Shown here piece by piece: positions 60,925-64,000 of a DNA stretch of 64,000 nt (position 1 is the first letter of the stretch; every line of letters begins with the position of its first letter). Source of the stretch: Enoplosus armatus (taxonomy: Eukaryota; Chordata; Actinopteri; Centrarchiformes; Enoplosidae); the NCBI RefSeq assembly GCF_043641665.1, contig NC_092184.1:501001-565000 (forward strand), written 5' to 3'. The translations under genes were made by a program, and so were the position numbers. The notes below the pieces were generated by a model. The model ran no database searches and was not told where the DNA came from. It was given only the letters and a program-made list of their open reading frames with translations.

Positions 60925-61560
60925 CCCTTGAGGCTGATGCAACCACATGTTTTGAGAATTGAGAGTTGCAATAATCGAGTCTTGAGATGACCTTTTCTAA
61001 ATCTTTTGGTGATAAGAAAGTCCTGATCTTGGATATAATTCTGAGCTGGAAGAAGCTAGATTTGACAACGGTTTAACCTGTCTAGTAAATTTCTGAAGTA
61101 CTGTCCAATATTATTTGCATAGAGTGTGATGTGATTGGATTACTGGTTGAGGGACTTGGCAGTGGTGCTGGAAGAGTTTGGAGGATGGAACAGTATGGTC
61201 TCTGTTTTGTTTTCATTTAACTGTAGAAAATGATTAGCCATCCATCCTCTAAGGCTGCATTCAGACCAAATCCGGCATTTACGGCAATTAACGCAGAATT
61301 GTGCGGTGGTGTGGGAGCTCTGGAGCTGAAGTTGAATCCTGTCAACTTTTCGCAGCACCACTGCTGCGTTTTTTTCCGGCACCCCCTGTGGCCACCACTG
61401 GCGCAGCCCAAACTGACTACTCACATTCAAAATGAATGGGAGAACTGGCGTATTTGGTCTGAATGCAGCCTAACGTTATCCAGACAGTTAGCGAGGGTAG
61501 TGGGTCCAATCTGGGCTGGTGGAATAAAGCAGAGATCACCGCTCTGAGGATCTACCACGA
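60925..61560 (-). mobile_element. LINE ORF fragment, split by a MITE
   Basis: Minus strand. 61545-61474 reads PPAQIGPTTLANCLDNV; after the inserted MITE the frame resumes at 61252 with RGWMANHFLQLNENKTETIL and FHPPNSS to about 61150. A further piece at 61024-60945 reads KIRTFLSPKDLEKVISRLDY followed by CNSQFSKH. These are consecutive segments downstream of the RT catalytic block in teleost LINEs; about 130 bp between the last two is unrecognisable. Both ends are truncated. Confidence 0.8.
61253..61470. mobile_element. 218-bp MITE, PIF/Harbinger-like, TAA target duplication
   Basis: Terminal inverted repeats of about 19 bp: GGCTGCATTCAGACCAAAT at 61253-61271 and its exact complement at 61452-61470. 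The flanking TAA at 61250-61252 and 61471-61473 is the 3-bp duplication typical of PIF/Harbinger. Removing the element and one TAA restores the LINE reading frame across the insertion, confirming the boundaries. No coding capacity. The superfamily label rests on duplication length and size. Confidence 0.9.
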
Positions 61561-62528
61561 GCAAGGTAGCATTTAGTATAGCCAGACCCAGCATGCACCT
61601 GTTGGGCACGCAAAATCGTGGGTGTGTTTGATTTGGGTCACTTAGCCAGCCCCAGTGCGACTGCACCCTCCATACCCCCCTGACACTTGTACGTACACAT
61701 TGAACTTGTCTCTTTTACTTTTTTAGAGCTGTTAGCACTAGCTTGTTAGCATGCTTTCGGTTATGCTTATGGTTTTGTTCCTTTCAAGGACGTGAACAAT
61801 GACCTACTGGCTCTAAGGCCACAGTGCTGAACATCAAGACTATACTGTATGACCAAAATGCAAAATCCGTTGAGTCAAAACCCATTTCTATTCACATACA
61901 GAAGACCAACTGATGAGTTTTGTCTTGGGACACAATGACCAGTGTCAAAGATGAGACAATCCATGTACAATGTGAATTCTTAAGGGTGTTAAGAATGGAT
62001 TGACTTATCTTCTGACAGACAAATAATAAACTGGATGACTGAGGAAAATGTCCTTGTTGACCTCATAATCCACAGCCTTTTTGTCATAAGTGTGAAGAAA
62101 TATAAGCTGGTATTTCAGAATTGTTGGACTATAAAAGCGGGATTCATGTCTGAGGATATCTATGAAGTATTTCTGGTAAAATCATCTTGTAAAATCTAAA
62201 CTTATGGTAGAAGGGACAGGAGACGTAATGGAACTGTATTTTTAAAATGAACAATGAATTGCTCTCCTGTCAGAGCAGCTGGTATGTAAGCTGTATATCT
62301 CTGCACTGCTGGCCCAGAGACGGCTGGAGAACTATTGTTGACAAATGTGTTTTTAATGCTAATTAAAGCCATCCATCTGACAGTAGGCCCACAATATGCT
62401 CATTGTTTTAACAGTTTAAACAGAGACAATGATTTGGACACAAATGGACAATGTCAGAGTGGGACCAGAGCCATAACATGCACTGGAACAACACTGTCTG
62501 TATAAATAAAAACTAAGCCTGGCATAGG

Positions 62529-62529
<1 letters not shown>

Positions 62530-62577
<48 letters not shown>

Positions 62578-62579
62578 CA
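62530..62579. repeat. (CA)n microsatellite
   Basis: CA run of about 50 bp with one GCA interruption near the right end. Confidence 0.95.
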
Positions 62580-63747
62580 ATTGATTATGGTGTCAGCATG
62601 TCACCCGGCAAGGAAGGCAATCCATTTAAATGCCTAAACATGTCCATAGTCATTAATGTCAGTCATGGAGATCACACTCTCCGAAGGCTTATATATACAG
62701 AATGTGTATACATATACACATAAATGTAGGGGTGAATGAATTACATTTCCTCTAGTTACTGTGACAAAGTCGTTTGTTTGTGTACTTTTTTTGAGTATTT
62801 TTAGAAATAGGTATGGTTTCATTTTTTTTTTTTTTTTTTTACTCTTTATTTAGACATTTTTAGTATTGTACTTTGCTACATTTCAAGTTTCATTGGTTAC
62901 CGAGTCAGAACAAGAGTCACATGAAGTAGTAGTTCAAAACATCATTGTCCGTTTGTCAGTTTTTCAGCAAATCACACCAAGAAATGTCGGAGACACTGTC
63001 GATGTTCTTTTCACATTTCAATTCATGGACCCAAAATTCTGAATTATTTAAGAAATTGCTCCGTTCTGACAATTGTTGGTATTTAGCATATTGCTATGGT
63101 TTACCCACAGGAGGACAACTGTATGGAAGACAACATCTTTACCGTTGTCTTGTTTCAATTACTTGCTATTTAGTAGCTTTAGAGCTGCTGCAAGTCTGTG
63201 AAATAATGTGGTCAGCTATCACTCTCCTCAAGTGTGAGCATGCAGCACTATGAGCCAACAATCTCCTGTAGGAGCATGGATGTATCTGTGTTCTCATCAG
63301 TTGATGGCTCAATGTACCTAACATTGAAGCCATGAGCATGTGCATGCCGAAGAATGGCACATACTAGCATACAGTGGCTATGGAAATGCATTGTAGATGT
63401 CCAATGTCACCTCCATAAATGTGTTTGGCCCGTAGACAATGGCAGGCGCTCCAAATGATTACAACCACTCTATCCACTCTAGGGCATTCAGTGTCGTTTT
63501 GAAGCGTCTGACCTTTTTGGGGAGGCTTATGTGATGATTTAAGTAGCGCCCTTGTCTCTACCTGAAACCCCCCTCATCCACATGATTAACTCCAAGAGCT
63601 TTGCTTCCTGCTGCTCATAAAATATACAATGGCCATTACGCCGCTGACCTTCCAGATGCCTGGCCTAATATATTTTGGATAAAAAATGAATATGTGGTTG
63701 CAAATCATTGTCAATGACGTCTCCCAGCTGCTTCCTTTCCCTGATGT

Positions 63748-63814
63748 GGAGAGAAAAGGAAAGGGGGGAAAAAAAGGAAAGGGAAGGAAAGGAAAGGAAA
63801 GGAAGGAAGGAAAA
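63748..63814. repeat. Homopurine GGAAA/GGAA tract
   Basis: 67 consecutive purines, with several GGAAA and GGAAG units at the right end. The whole neighbourhood up to about 63860 stays purine-rich. Confidence 0.9.
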
Positions 63815-64000
63815 CCAATACCAGAGAGCCAGAAAGCAAAAGGAAGAAGAGAGGGGAGGCGGATAAAGCCAAATAGAGGAACACGAAAAGACACGATGAG
63901 AGCAAGGGTGTATAGGTTTACTTTCGAAATGGGCAGATTGTTCAGTCAACAAATAAAAAGGGGGAAAAAATACAAATATGTGAATAGCAGAGATTTTCTC

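Larger units (their letters stand above)
61561..64000 (+). other. sez6: SEZ6-like intron 3, right part, with simple repeats
   Basis: No exon is recognised up to the window end. It contains the CA repeat at 62530-62579, a T run at 62822-62841 and a 67-nt all-purine tract at 63748-63814. Open frames here follow the repeats or lack any domain. Confidence 0.6.

Overview
The window is vertebrate nuclear DNA, almost certainly from a ray-finned (teleost) fish. It is AT-rich and gene-poor, with long CA/TA microsatellites, GT-AG introns, and remnants of LINE and hAT families typical of teleosts. There are no bacterial or organellar features, no CRISPR array and no recognisable tRNA or rRNA gene.

The only host gene I can support is on the + strand near the right end. 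It is two consecutive coding exons of a SEZ6-family gene (seizure-related 6; best match SEZ6/sez6, less likely SEZ6L), at 56488-57093 and 59867-60000. The first exon encodes the Pro/Ser/Thr-rich extracellular stretch and the Thr/Ile-rich stem. The second encodes the first half of the first CUB domain. The exons join in phase (phase-1 intron) through consensus GT/AG sites. The signal-peptide exon and the rest of the CUB/Sushi ectodomain, membrane anchor and cytoplasmic tail are not in the window. Positions 1-56487 are therefore upstream of exon 2. The large first intron of this gene is the simplest reading, but exon 1 was not found, so part could be intergenic.

The rest is transposon debris in simple intronic sequence. 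1-345: reverse transcriptase piece of a LINE cut by the window edge. 1836-3600 and 25722-26672: two 5'-truncated, L2-like LINEs with the same 3' end. 4321-4570, 9262-9350 and 47196-47637: copies of a common teleost repeat. 4683-5018: candidate solo LTR. 17440-18180: LINE C-terminus and tail. 28499-30235: CR1/Rex1-like LINE. 30589-31250 and 31925-32175: two different hAT transposase remnants. 36440-37330: internally deleted L1. 39190-39430 and 60925-61560: pieces of another LINE. 45884-47160: a well-bounded hAT element with a perfect 8-bp target duplication. 49115-49604: a foldback element with about 125-bp inverted repeats. 61253-61470: a small MITE nested inside LINE coding sequence.

I found no new multi-gene system. 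The clearest observations are the two transposon insertions with exact target duplications, the foldback element, and three features in or beside the SEZ6-like exons: a tandem CAGCAG acceptor, an in-frame 33-bp coding duplication, and a TG repeat 45 nt upstream of a 3' splice site.
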